A stretch of DNA of 37,652 nt from an uncultured Sphingomonadales bacterium (GCA_937898525.1 CALCBC010000002.1:1-37652); one strand, 5' to 3'. Shown: positions 10,706-19,399, counted from the stretch's first letter. The notes: a model not told the origin generated them from the sequence alone. Made by a program: numbers and translations.

Positions 10706-13333
10706 ATGGCCATGCCGGACCGCCTGCGGCTTGTTTCCCTGCTTCTTTCGGGCTCTCTCCTGGCTGCCTTGCCGGCCGGTCTCGCCGCCCAGGACCACGG
10801 CGACCACGCCGCCGCAACCGCAGCGGCCAACGCTCCGCGCCCCGTCATGCAGCAGGTGCTGTGGTCCGATCCGGGCTCCTGGCCCGACGGCAAGGTGCCG
10901 GGTGAAGGCGACGCCGTCACGATCCCGCGCGACAGGCACGTCGTGCTCGACGTCAGCCCGCCGGTCCTGCGCAGCCTGACGATCGAGGGGAAGCTCAGCT
11001 TCTCGAACGAGCGGGATATCGAGCTCAAGACCGACTGGATCTACGTTCCCGGCGGCGAACTCGAGATCGGGAGCGCGGATCGGCCGCATACCCGCAACGC
11101 GACGATCACCCTGACGGACAACGTTCCCGGCGAAGACCTCAACACGATGGGCGACCGCGGCATCATGCTGATGTCCGGCACGCTCAAGATCCATGGCGAC
11201 CGCGAGCATACCTGGACCAAGCTCGCGAGCACGGCCGAGAAGGGCAGCCGGGAGATCGAAGTGCTCGATGCCCGCGGCTGGCGGGTCGGCGACGAGATCG
11301 TTCTCGCCTCGACCGACTACGACCCGCGGCAGGCGGAGCGACGCCGCATCGCCGCCATCCGCGGCAACCGGCTGACGCTCGACCGGCCGCTCGAATACAT
11401 GCACTTCGGCAAGATCACCTTCGGCGTGGACGAACGCGGCGAAGTCGGCCTGCTGACGCGCAATATCCGCATCCAGGCCTCCGAGGACTCCGAAAGCTCG
11501 TACTTCGGCGGACACATCATGGCGATGTCGGGGTCGAAGATGTACGTCTCGGGCGTCGAGCTCACGCGCATGGGCCAGCACCTGGTGCTCGCCCGCTACC
11601 CGATCCACTGGCACCTGATCGGCGACGGCAGCGGCCAGTACATCCGCAACGCCTCGATCCACGACACCTTCAGCCGTTGCGTGACCGTGCACGGCACCGA
11701 CAACCTCGAGGTGGCGAACAACGTCACCTTCAACACGGTCGGCCACTGCTTCTTCCTCGAGGACGGGATCGAGACGGGCAACCGCTTCGTCAACAACCTC
11801 GGCATCCAGACCAAGTGCCACCCGACGCTGCCGTGCGAGCCGACGAACCTGACCGATGCCGCACGGGGCAGCCGGGGCCAGGAATCCAAGCACGTGCTGA
11901 TCCCGTCGGACAACACCGTCTCGACCTTCTGGATCACCAACCCGTCGAACGACTACATCGGCAACGTCGCCGCCGGGTCCGACCAGATCGGCTTCTGGAT
12001 CGCGCTGCCGCAGCACCCGATCGGCCAGTTCATCGGTACCGAGATCAGCGCGAAGACCTGGCCGCGCCGCATGCCGCTCGGCGAGTTCCGCGGCAACGTC
12101 GCGCATTCGAACTTCGACGGCCTGATGTTCGACCGCGGCCCGTCGCCCGACAACACGTTCACGCTCGGCGGCGCCGGACACACCGCCTACGCCGATCCGT
12201 CCGACCCGAGCAGCGGGGCGATCCCCTCGGTTATCGACGACTACACCGGCTACAAGAACCGCAACGGTGCGATCTGGGGTCGCGGCGAGTACCACCTGTT
12301 CACCAACCTGAAGCTGGCCGACAACGCGATCGGCTTCACCCACGCGGCAGGCGCCGTCGGCGTCGCGCCCTACTCGTCGCGCGTGGAAAACTCGCTGTTC
12401 GTCGGCGAGAGCGAGAACATCGGCAATCCGTCGAGGCCCGAGGAGATCGCCTACGGGCGCAGCCTGCCGCACGTCACGGCCGATTTCCCGATCCGCGGCT
12501 ACGAGTTCTACGACTACCGCCACGACGTCGTGAACACGACCTTCGTCAACTACGAGCCCAACGCGCTGCGCGGGGCGGGCGCGATGTCGTACCTGCTGTT
12601 CACGAGCTTCGGCATGAGCACCGAGAACCGGGTCGAGGGCGCCAAGTTCGTCAACGCCCAGCCGGTGCATTTCCCCCAGATCCAGCGCCGCTGGTCGTCC
12701 GACTTCGCCGGCCGCGCGGCGTATCGGAGCGCTGCGATCCACGACGTCGACGGATCGGTCGGCGGCATTCCCGGGGCCTATATCGTGATCGACAACGGGA
12801 TCGCCTCGGCCGAGGACACCTGCGAGATCAAGGCGAGCTGGAATGCCGCGGTCTGCGTCGGCGACATGGGCCGGCTCAGCATCGACGACACGCGCCGGTT
12901 CCCCGAATTCGCGACCGGCCCTGCCGCCGACCCGGTCGTGCTCCAGCGCAACGACAAGCGCTACGAGTACAACGGCGAGACGACCGTTCCGAGCGGCGCC
13001 GAGATCCGCATTTCGACGGCGCGCAAGGACCTGTCGTTGCACCTGCGCGAAATGGACAAGGGCTCGTGGGTGATCTTCGAGCTTCCGGGCTTTGCGGAGC
13101 CGGCAACCGGCCAGCGCGTCGCCAGCCTCGAAGAGCTGCGCGCCGCGGACGTCACGTCGTATTTCAAGGACGGCGACACGCTGTGGGCCAAGCTCGTGGT
13201 CGAGGACCCGACGGCCGACGGCCCGGTCGTCGTGCAGGTCGGCACGCTGCGGGCCCAGGCAAGCCTCGACGTCACCCGGCAGGCGCCGGTCGAGACGGCT
13301 TCGCTCGATACGGGAACCACGCGGCGCGATTGA
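10706..13333 (+). CDS. Secreted G8-domain, parallel beta-helix protein
   Basis: An 875-residue exported protein with a signal peptide of about 29 residues. Residues 50-165 match the G8 domain: VLWSDPGSWPDGKVPGEGDAV, VVLDVSPPVLRSLTIEGKLSF, and ELEIGSADRPHTRNATITL, with the regular glycines that name the domain. The next 450 residues have the repeated Asn/Gly/His pattern of right-handed beta-helix proteins (IHWHLIGDGSGQYIRNASIH, HGTDNLEVANNVTFN, NRNGAIWGRGEYHLF). In animals this arrangement occurs in CEMIP and TMEM2, which are involved in hyaluronan breakdown, and in PKHD1L1; bacterial members are mostly uncharacterised. A polysaccharide substrate is therefore plausible but inferred. ATG 10706 has GGAGGA seven bases upstream. 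First gene of a five-gene plus-strand block. Confidence 0.85.
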   Translation: MAMPDRLRLVSLLLSGSLLAALPAGLAAQDHGDHAAATAAANAPRPVMQQVLWSDPGSWPDGKVPGEGDAVTIPRDRHVVLDVSPPVLRSLTIEGKLSFSNERDIELKTDWIYVPGGELEIGSADRPHTRNATITLTDNVPGEDLNTMGDRGIMLMSGTLKIHGDREHTWTKLASTAEKGSREIEVLDARGWRVGDEIVLASTDYDPRQAERRRIAAIRGNRLTLDRPLEYMHFGKITFGVDERGEVGLLTRNIRIQASEDSESSYFGGHIMAMSGSKMYVSGVELTRMGQHLVLARYPIHWHLIGDGSGQYIRNASIHDTFSRCVTVHGTDNLEVANNVTFNTVGHCFFLEDGIETGNRFVNNLGIQTKCHPTLPCEPTNLTDAARGSRGQESKHVLIPSDNTVSTFWITNPSNDYIGNVAAGSDQIGFWIALPQHPIGQFIGTEISAKTWPRRMPLGEFRGNVAHSNFDGLMFDRGPSPDNTFTLGGAGHTAYADPSDPSSGAIPSVIDDYTGYKNRNGAIWGRGEYHLFTNLKLADNAIGFTHAAGAVGVAPYSSRVENSLFVGESENIGNPSRPEEIAYGRSLPHVTADFPIRGYEFYDYRHDVVNTTFVNYEPNALRGAGAMSYLLFTSFGMSTENRVEGAKFVNAQPVHFPQIQRRWSSDFAGRAAYRSAAIHDVDGSVGGIPGAYIVIDNGIASAEDTCEIKASWNAAVCVGDMGRLSIDDTRRFPEFATGPAADPVVLQRNDKRYEYNGETTVPSGAEIRISTARKDLSLHLREMDKGSWVIFELPGFAEPATGQRVASLEELRAADVTSYFKDGDTLWAKLVVEDPTADGPVVVQVGTLRAQASLDVTRQAPVETASLDTGTTRRD

Positions 13334-13403
13334 AGCGCAATGTCCCGCGGTTGGGCGCGGGCACGATACGACGAACGCCAGGAACGCCGGGAGGGCGCGC
13401 AGA

Positions 13404-14258
13404 ATGGGTAGGATTGGATATCTCGGCCGCGCGGTGATGGCCTGTTCGCTCTCCCTCGCCGGGATGGCGTTCGCGACGCAGGCGCGGGCCGAATGCCCGC
13501 GCGAGATGCTCCGCGAGATCTCCGCTGCCTACGTCGAGGCCCAGTCGACCGGTAACCCGGCGCTGCTGCCCTTCGCCACCGATGCCCATTACGGCGAAAA
13601 CGACGTGGTGAAGGGCGCGACCGAAGGGATATTGGCGCAGGCCCTGACGGTCGACTTCACCCGCAGCTTCCACGACACGACCGAGTGCGCGACCTTCACG
13701 GAACTCGTCGCCGCCACCCATCCGCATCCCTATGTGATCCACACGCGGATGGAGGTCACCCAGGACGGCAAGGTCGCGCGGATGGAATCGGTGGTCACCG
13801 ACGAGGACGACTGGGTCTTCGGCGCCGAGCCGTTTCTGACCCACACGCGCGCGGAGACCTGGGACGAAATCCCCGCGGACCGGCGCGACACGCGCGAGGC
13901 GATCCGCGCGGCGGCCGAAGCCTACATCGACAACTGGGGCGATCCGTCGCTGCCGGTACCGCACGGCACGCCCTGCGCGCGGCTCGAGGGCCGCATCTAC
14001 ACCGGAAGCCGGGACCCGCAGGGGCAGACCTGCACGATGGGCGCGTTCCCGCAGCCGATCAGGACCGGCAACCGCCGCTTCGTGATCGACGAGACCGCGG
14101 GCACCGTCAGCATCTTCCACAACTTCTCGTGGATCGACGCAGGCCTGCCGCCCGACCACCCGGGCACGCCGACGAGCCAGCTGTTCCGGGTCGAGCGAGG
14201 CATGAACCGCTACATCCACGAGGTAACGGCCTGCACGACGCCCAGGTGCAGCCGGTGA
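13404..14258 (+). CDS. Secreted DUF8021-like protein
   Basis: A 284-residue protein with a signal peptide cleaved after ARA (residue 29). The mature part starts ECPREML and runs through AAYVEAQSTGNPALLPFA, YGENDVV, DFTRSFHDTTECATFTELV, HPYVIHTRM, DEDDWVFGA, DRRDTREAIRAAAEAYIDNW, VPHGTPCARLEG, YTG and NRRFVIDETAGTVSIFHNF. This order of motifs is what I recall for DUF8021, known mostly from fungal secreted proteins; function is unknown. Six or more cysteines in the mature chain suggest disulphides. ATG 13404 follows GGGAGG and gives the signal peptide. It lies 70 bases after the G8 gene. The family assignment is from memory and should be checked. Confidence 0.65.
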   Translation: MGRIGYLGRAVMACSLSLAGMAFATQARAECPREMLREISAAYVEAQSTGNPALLPFATDAHYGENDVVKGATEGILAQALTVDFTRSFHDTTECATFTELVAATHPHPYVIHTRMEVTQDGKVARMESVVTDEDDWVFGAEPFLTHTRAETWDEIPADRRDTREAIRAAAEAYIDNWGDPSLPVPHGTPCARLEGRIYTGSRDPQGQTCTMGAFPQPIRTGNRRFVIDETAGTVSIFHNFSWIDAGLPPDHPGTPTSQLFRVERGMNRYIHEVTACTTPRCSR

Positions 14259-14348
14259 CGGAGCGGCGCTGAGGCACTTACCGGCTTGCGCTCACCACCC
14301 TCACCCGGCACGGTACGGTAAACGACAAGACGACAGGGAGAGACGGAG

Positions 14349-16076
14349 ATGGCGCTTGAAGCCTATCCGAGCGTGCCGCTGTTCCGCTATCCGTACACCC
14401 AGCTCACCGAGGCACAGATCCAGGCCAAGCTGGCCCCGGCCGCGGAGGCCGGACCGACCAGCCGCTCGCCGCTCGAGCGCGACCTGGCCGGCACGACGCT
14501 GAGGATCGTCACCGACGGTGCCGGCACGCTGACCTGGCAGTTCGGCGAGGGCAACCGCGTCACCTTCGATGGCGCGACCGGCGGCTATGGCGCGCTGACG
14601 CTCGACCACGTGACGCTGATCACCCACGTGGTGCCAAGTTCGACCAGGGCCTGGGCGATCGCCTGGGACCGCCACAACAACCTCGCCACGGTGTTCGAGC
14701 TGTGGTGGGGCGGCGGCCCCGCCCCGCACACCCGCGAGATCAACCGCGCGGTGTGGCACGGCTACGTCCAGGGCGGCGACGGCGATCCGCCGGCCGAGCG
14801 GCACGCGCCGACGGTGCGAATGGAAGGCCGCGCCTATGCGTGGACCGAGGACACCGGGCTGCGTACGATCGAGTACTACTGTTCCTACACTTACACCCAC
14901 TGGGTCGAGCTCGACCGGCTCAAGGACAATCGCGGCTACTCGGCGCCGGCCGACTACATCCAGCTGACCGAGGATCTCTACCTGTTCGCGCGGGTCGAGG
15001 CCGAGTTCTCGGGCCTGCTGCACATGTACCTGGTCGATTCGAACCGCCTCCAGTCGGCGGGCGTCCGTCTCGGGTTCAACGGGGCCGACGAGCTCGAGTA
15101 CTACATGTTCCGCGGCACCGCCGAGTGGCTCGGCCAGAACGCCCGGTTCGAGAAGCTGGGCGACTTCTCTGCCGAGCCGATCCCGATCGAGAACGCGAAG
15201 AAGGGCGAGCGGCGCATCTACCGACCGGTCGCGACGATGGACAAGATGACTCCGGAAGAGGTCAACGCCGTGGTCGCCGAGAACACGCACGTGTTCGACC
15301 GGCCCAGCCCGATGGCCGGGAACGGCACGCCCCCGAGCGGCGCACTGGCGACGCGAAGCTTCGCGGTCGAATACGACGGCGGGCCGCGGATGGAGTACCG
15401 CTTCGTCTCGGCAGACCAGCTGCAGTGGCGCAAGGATGGCCGGGGCGACTGGCGACAGGCGAAGTACAACGCGTGGGAAGTCATGCCCGGCGCGTTCATC
15501 TTCGGGCACCTGCTTCAGGGCGAACCCAATCACGACTGCCACATCGTCGTCGCCGATCTCGACGCCGGGCTGGCGACGAACTTCCACGGCTTCCTCAACA
15601 CCCCCTACTTCGCCAACGAGGCAGGCGCCGAGACGCTGTTCGGCAAGATCGTCGGCCAGGGCATCCCCGACCCCGGAAACCGGCGCCACCAGCGCACGCG
15701 CGACCTGCTCGGCCGCGCGTTCACCTGGGAATACGCGCCGGGGCTCAACTCGATGCACCTCTATTCGACGCCGAACACGACGAGCTGGATCATCCCCAAC
15801 GCCGAGACCGGCCACTTCGGCACCGAGTGGAGCGGGACCGGCGACTTCGTGAAGATCCGCGACCAGCTCTATTTCGCGCGGTGGTGCGAGGAGGCGTGCA
15901 ACGGCACGCTCGGCACGCTGCTGCTCAACATGCGCACGATGCACGATGCGGGAATCGGCTATCACTGCGGCAAGAACGGGCTCAGCCTGAGCGCAGTCGG
16001 CGCGCCCGCCCGGCACGCCGGCAAGTTCGATGTCGACCGCTTCTTCGGCCCCGATGCGTGGAGGACCAGGCCATGA
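14349..16076 (+). CDS. MoaF-like protein with three barrel-type modules
   Basis: A 575-residue protein with no signal peptide or membrane segment. It reads as three similar beta-rich modules: residues about 45-120 (LAGTTLRIVTDGAGTLTWQFG), 330-420 (RSFAVEYDGGPRMEYRFVSADQLQWRK then YNAWEVMPGAFIFGHL) and 455-560 (LLGRAFTWEYAPGLNSMHLY, then SWIIPNAETG, YFARWCEEACNGTLGTLLLN). The pattern of an initial strand, a Trp-containing strand and an E.MPG..F.... strand resembles the MoaF family, whose founding member was linked to molybdenum-enzyme function in Klebsiella but which is otherwise poorly understood. ATG 14349 follows GGAGAGACGGAG. Its stop overlaps the next start (ATGA), so the two are coupled. 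Confidence 0.6.
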   Translation: MALEAYPSVPLFRYPYTQLTEAQIQAKLAPAAEAGPTSRSPLERDLAGTTLRIVTDGAGTLTWQFGEGNRVTFDGATGGYGALTLDHVTLITHVVPSSTRAWAIAWDRHNNLATVFELWWGGGPAPHTREINRAVWHGYVQGGDGDPPAERHAPTVRMEGRAYAWTEDTGLRTIEYYCSYTYTHWVELDRLKDNRGYSAPADYIQLTEDLYLFARVEAEFSGLLHMYLVDSNRLQSAGVRLGFNGADELEYYMFRGTAEWLGQNARFEKLGDFSAEPIPIENAKKGERRIYRPVATMDKMTPEEVNAVVAENTHVFDRPSPMAGNGTPPSGALATRSFAVEYDGGPRMEYRFVSADQLQWRKDGRGDWRQAKYNAWEVMPGAFIFGHLLQGEPNHDCHIVVADLDAGLATNFHGFLNTPYFANEAGAETLFGKIVGQGIPDPGNRRHQRTRDLLGRAFTWEYAPGLNSMHLYSTPNTTSWIIPNAETGHFGTEWSGTGDFVKIRDQLYFARWCEEACNGTLGTLLLNMRTMHDAGIGYHCGKNGLSLSAVGAPARHAGKFDVDRFFGPDAWRTRP

Positions 16077-16591
16077 GCGAGACCCCGATTTCGACTGACC
16101 GCCGCGCGTTCCTCAAGGCCGGCTCGCTGGTCGCCGCGCCGCTGGCGATGGCCGCGCCGGCCGCGGCGCTCGCGGCCGACGACGGCAGCCGTGCGAAGCT
16201 CGCCCGGCTCGAGGACGAGCGCGCGATCGAGGCGCTGCAGCGCAAGTTCGTCCGCCATCTCAACGGCGCCGGCGACTGCAGCGAGTTCATCGCCCCGTCG
16301 GGTTCGGTCGAGCTCGGCGAAGGGCTGCGCGCGATCGCCGAGGACCTCCGCCACGAGCCGTCGTTCGCGCTGTCCGAGGACGGGCTCACCGCCACCGCCC
16401 GCTGCGCCTGCCGCGTCGAGCGCGAGATCGCGTGGACCGGGGACACGACCATCGAACGGATGGCGCGGTTCGAAGGCCTCGGGCGGCACCGCCACCAGGA
16501 ACGCGCCGTGCTCGCGATGGATTTCGTCAAGGCTCGGGAGGGCTGGCAGATCGCGCACGTACGGTTGGTATCGGGCGCCGCGGCGACGTGA
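16073..16591 (+). CDS. Tat-exported small protein, SnoaL/NTF2-like
   Basis: A 172-residue protein. The N-terminus carries a twin-arginine signal, DRRAFLKAGSLVAAPLAMAA, cleaved after about residue 35, so it is likely exported folded. The mature part (ARLEDERAIEALQRKFVRHLNG, then FALSEDGLTATARC and REGWQIAHVRLVSG) has the helix-then-sheet outline of SnoaL/NTF2-like proteins, which bind or convert small hydrophobic molecules. Similarity is weak and no catalytic pair can be pointed to. The ATG overlaps the stop of the MoaF-like gene by four bases, which argues that the two products are made together. Confidence 0.65.
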   Translation: MSETPISTDRRAFLKAGSLVAAPLAMAAPAAALAADDGSRAKLARLEDERAIEALQRKFVRHLNGAGDCSEFIAPSGSVELGEGLRAIAEDLRHEPSFALSEDGLTATARCACRVEREIAWTGDTTIERMARFEGLGRHRHQERAVLAMDFVKAREGWQIAHVRLVSGAAAT

Positions 16592-16758
16592 GGGATGTGG
16601 CGCGGCGCGATGCGTCCAAACCCGCCCGTCCTGAACGGTGTTGCCTTGGGTTTCGACCTGGGTCTGGTTCGGGGTTTGGGAGCTGAGAACGTGCGCCTGG
16701 GTCTCGGACGGCACGCCCCGCCGAGTCCTGGCAAAAGGCAGGGAAGGAAAGGGTCGCC

Positions 16759-18255
16759 ATGAGAAAACGTCTCGCCGTCGTATCGCTTGCCGTGCTGGCC
16801 GCCGCCTGCACGTCCCAGACGGCCGACGCGCCGAGTTCCGCCAGCTTCCCGGCTCTCGCCGGGGCCGACCGCTGCGCGGCGGTGACGCCGGCGATGCTGG
16901 GTGCGACCAGCGCGAGCGGGAAATGGGTCGAGGAGGCCGACGGGCTGCCGGGTTTCTGCGAGGTCACCGCGACGCTCTCGCCGGTCCCGGGGTCGAACAT
17001 CGGCGTGGTCTATCGCCTGCCGGCGAGCTGGAACGGCAAGGTGCTCGGCTTCGGCGGCGGCGGGTGGATCGGCAACATCGCATTGCAGACCGCCTCCGAG
17101 GGGCTGCGCAAGGGCTACGCGACGCTGCAGACCGACGGCGGGCACCCGATCGGCAACGTGTGGGACAATTCGTGGGCGGCCGATCCGGAAAAGGCGAAGG
17201 ATTTCAGCTTCCGCGCGATCCACGAGATGACCGAGACCGGCAAGAAGCTGGTCGCGGCCTACTACGGCCAGCCGCACCGGCGCGCCTATTACCAGGGCTG
17301 CTCGACCGGCGGGCGCATGGGACTGATGGAAGCGCAGCGCTATCCCGACGACTACGACCTGATCAGCGCTGGCGCACCGGTCTACACGCTGCAGACGCAG
17401 ACCAGCGCGGTGCTGCGCAACCAGGTCTTCGCAAGGAGCGGCGGGTTCTCCGCGGCCGACCTGCAGCTTGCGCAGAGCGCCGCGCTCAAGGCCTGCGATG
17501 CCGACGACGGGCTCGAGGACGGCCTGATCAACGACCCGCGCCAGTGCCGCTGGGACCCGGCCGAGATCCAGTGCACGGGCGCCAAGACCGATTCCTGCCT
17601 CAGCGCCCCGCAAGTCGAGGCGCTGCGGGCGGTCTATGCCGGCACCCGGGCGCCCGACGGCGAGTGGGCGATGCTGCCGCTGAGCCGCGGCGGCGAGGCC
17701 GGCTGGTCCGCCTTCGTCGGCACGAGCGGCACGCCCGACCCGAGCAACGGCGGCGGGCTCGGCGGGCTGTGGCCGATCATCTTCGGCAACCGCCCGGTCG
17801 ACCTCGCCGGGATGACGCTCGAGGACGTGATGCAGGTTCGCCGCAGCGAGTTCGCGCAGTGGTACGAGGCCAGGGATCCCGACCTGCGCGCCTTCTTCCG
17901 CAGCGGCGGCAAGCTGCTGCTGTGGCACGGGGAGAGCGACCCTGGCCCGAGCCCGGTCGCGACCAACGAGTACTTCGAGGCAGTGCTCGCGCGGGCTCCC
18001 GCGGCGCGCAGCCAGGCGCGCTACTTCACGCTGCCCGGCGTCGGTCACTGCGCCGGCGGGCCGGGCGGCAGCCGGGTCGCCTGGCTTGATGCGCTCGAGG
18101 CGTGGGACGAGACCGGCCGCGCGCCCGACGTGCTGCTCGGCGGCGGGCCGAACGGGCTGGTCCGGCCGCACTGCGCCTGGCCCGAGGTCGCCCGCTACCG
18201 CGGCAGCGGCGATCCGAACGACGCCGCCAGCTGGCAGTGCGTCCGGCGCAGCTGA
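16759..18255 (+). CDS. Tannase/feruloyl esterase family lipoprotein
   Basis: A 498-residue alpha/beta hydrolase of the tannase and feruloyl esterase family, which splits esters of gallic or hydroxycinnamic acids. The family's CS-D-HC arrangement is complete: nucleophile S182 next to C181 (QGCSTGGRMG), acid D394 (HGESDPGP) and base H430 next to C431 (GVGHCAGG), the two cysteines forming the bond that ties the active site. A DADDGLEDGLIND loop near 248 fits the family's calcium site. The N-terminus ends in LAAACTS, a lipobox-like site (C17), so it may be a lipoprotein; a plain signal peptide is possible. AAGGAAAGG precedes the ATG. A 167-base gap separates it from the preceding gene, so it may have its own promoter. 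The exact ester is unknown. Confidence 0.88.
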   Translation: MRKRLAVVSLAVLAAACTSQTADAPSSASFPALAGADRCAAVTPAMLGATSASGKWVEEADGLPGFCEVTATLSPVPGSNIGVVYRLPASWNGKVLGFGGGGWIGNIALQTASEGLRKGYATLQTDGGHPIGNVWDNSWAADPEKAKDFSFRAIHEMTETGKKLVAAYYGQPHRRAYYQGCSTGGRMGLMEAQRYPDDYDLISAGAPVYTLQTQTSAVLRNQVFARSGGFSAADLQLAQSAALKACDADDGLEDGLINDPRQCRWDPAEIQCTGAKTDSCLSAPQVEALRAVYAGTRAPDGEWAMLPLSRGGEAGWSAFVGTSGTPDPSNGGGLGGLWPIIFGNRPVDLAGMTLEDVMQVRRSEFAQWYEARDPDLRAFFRSGGKLLLWHGESDPGPSPVATNEYFEAVLARAPAARSQARYFTLPGVGHCAGGPGGSRVAWLDALEAWDETGRAPDVLLGGGPNGLVRPHCAWPEVARYRGSGDPNDAASWQCVRRS

Positions 18256-18317
18256 CGCCCGCGCACCTGCACTTGCCGTCGGTGCCTGGCGGAGCGGGTG
18301 AAAGGGTGCCGCGGCGA

Positions 18318-18337
18318 GTGAAAAGAGGGACTGTCCC
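18318..18337 (+). repeat. Dispersed repeat, GTGAAAAGAGGGAC family
   Basis: A 20-base sequence beginning GTGAAAAGAGGGAC and ending GTCCC, identical except for one base (T for A) to the sequence at 24359-24378, and sharing its GGGAC-GTCCC core with the palindrome inside lysK. It lies after the tannase-family gene. Confidence 0.75.
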
Positions 18338-18361
18338 AATTTTTCGCACGGACGCGCTAAC

Positions 18362-18392
18362 GGGGCGGCCCCCGGGAGGTGGGGGCCGCCCC
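18362..18392. terminator. 12-bp perfect hairpin between convergent genes
   Basis: GGGGCGGCCCCC and GGGGGCCGCCCC form a perfect 12-bp stem with a 7-base loop, 30 bases from the stop of the Pro/Ala-rich gene and 107 from the tannase-family stop. Stem strength and position between convergent genes suggest a two-way terminator; neither side has a clean U tract. Confidence 0.6.
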
Positions 18393-18422
18393 TCGCTTCG
18401 CCGCTAGAACCGGGGGGCTGGT

Positions 18423-19388
18423 TCAGGCAGCGGCGGAGCGTTGACGCGCGAGCTCGGGCCAGTTGTGCGGGTACTGGGTGAGGTCGATCCACGGCTTCAC
18501 ATCGCCGAAGTCGCGCCCGATCGACTGCATGATCAGCCGGGCCCGCTTCATCCGCGCCTTGCGGTCGGTGAACGGGTTGGCGCGGTCGGGCCTGGCCTCG
18601 ACCATGCGGCGGAACAGCGCCTCGCGTTCCTCGAACGAGTCCGGCAGGCGACGCGGCAGGGCAACCGACGCCCCTGCGTGGGGCAGACCGGCCGCAGCCG
18701 TTGCGGGAACGACCGGCTGGACCACCTGGCGACGCGGGGCCGCGTCGACCGTGACCGGCGACGCCTGAGCCGCTTGCGCGACGACGGGCTTGCGCGGCTG
18801 GGGGGCAGCGGGAGCGGCGGCCGCAAAGCGGCGAACCGGCTTGCGGCGGCCGATCGCGATGAATCCCCAGATGGCCAGGGCGAGGAAGATCAGCCCGCCG
18901 ATCGCAAGGGCGATGATTCCGGTATCGACGCGGGCGTCGGGGCCGGCAACCGGCTCCGCTTCGAGCGGTGGCAGCGGCTCGACCACGGGAGGCAGCGCGA
19001 CCGGATCCACTTCGGCCGAGGGTGCGGACTCGGTTACCGTCCCGGCCTGGGTCACCGCAGCAGGTTCACCAGTGGCAGGCGTCCTCTCGACGCGGTTCAC
19101 CGCTTGCGACTGCGCACGCGGCTCGGCGGGTGCGGCAGCAGGTGGGGCCGGTTCGGCCGAAGCCTCGGGCACCGGCGCCGGTTCCGGCACCTCGGCGGGC
19201 AGCACTACCGTCGGCGCGGGCGCGGGCAGGGCGATGTCGGGAACGACGATCACCGGCGCGGGCTCGGGCGGCGCGACAGTCGGGAACGGCGTCACCGCGT
19301 CCTGGGCAAGAGCCGGATACGAAGCGAACGCCAGAACTGCGGCCAGCGCAGTCCCGGCGAGGCGAGGCGATTGTGTTGTGTATGTCAT
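18423..19388 (-). CDS. Pro/Ala-rich exported protein with one membrane segment
   Basis: A 321-residue protein of unknown function. Residues 1-29 form a signal peptide (cleavage near ALAQ). Residues 30-155 are a Pro/Ala/Val/Glu-rich stretch that could span the periplasm. A hydrophobic segment follows at about 158-182 (IIALAIGGLIFLALAIWGFIA), then an Arg/Lys-rich stretch, so the C-terminus probably faces the cytoplasm. The last 80 residues are better ordered (FEEREALFRRMVEARPDRANPF, KRARLIMQSIGRDFG, WIDLTQYPHNWPELA) and look like the conserved functional part. ATG 19388 is chosen; a TTG at 19394 is possible. Neither has a Shine-Dalgarno sequence. Divergent from the helicase gene. Confidence 0.75.
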   Translation of the reverse strand: MTYTTQSPRLAGTALAAVLAFASYPALAQDAVTPFPTVAPPEPAPVIVVPDIALPAPAPTVVLPAEVPEPAPVPEASAEPAPPAAAPAEPRAQSQAVNRVERTPATGEPAAVTQAGTVTESAPSAEVDPVALPPVVEPLPPLEAEPVAGPDARVDTGIIALAIGGLIFLALAIWGFIAIGRRKPVRRFAAAAPAAPQPRKPVVAQAAQASPVTVDAAPRRQVVQPVVPATAAAGLPHAGASVALPRRLPDSFEEREALFRRMVEARPDRANPFTDRKARMKRARLIMQSIGRDFGDVKPWIDLTQYPHNWPELARQRSAAA

Positions 19389-19399
19389 AGCCAAGGAAA

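Noticed and set aside
10451..13042. 863-codon frame on the minus strand opposite the G8 gene
   Set aside because: Low-complexity Arg/Val/Asp product typical of antisense frames; the plus strand has a signal peptide, domain motifs and a ribosome site.
15962..16714. Minus-strand frame starting with a Gln/Thr-rich segment in the gap before the tannase gene
   Set aside because: The Gln/Thr segment is only about 30 codons and the rest mirrors the Tat-exported gene; no ribosome site or known motif.
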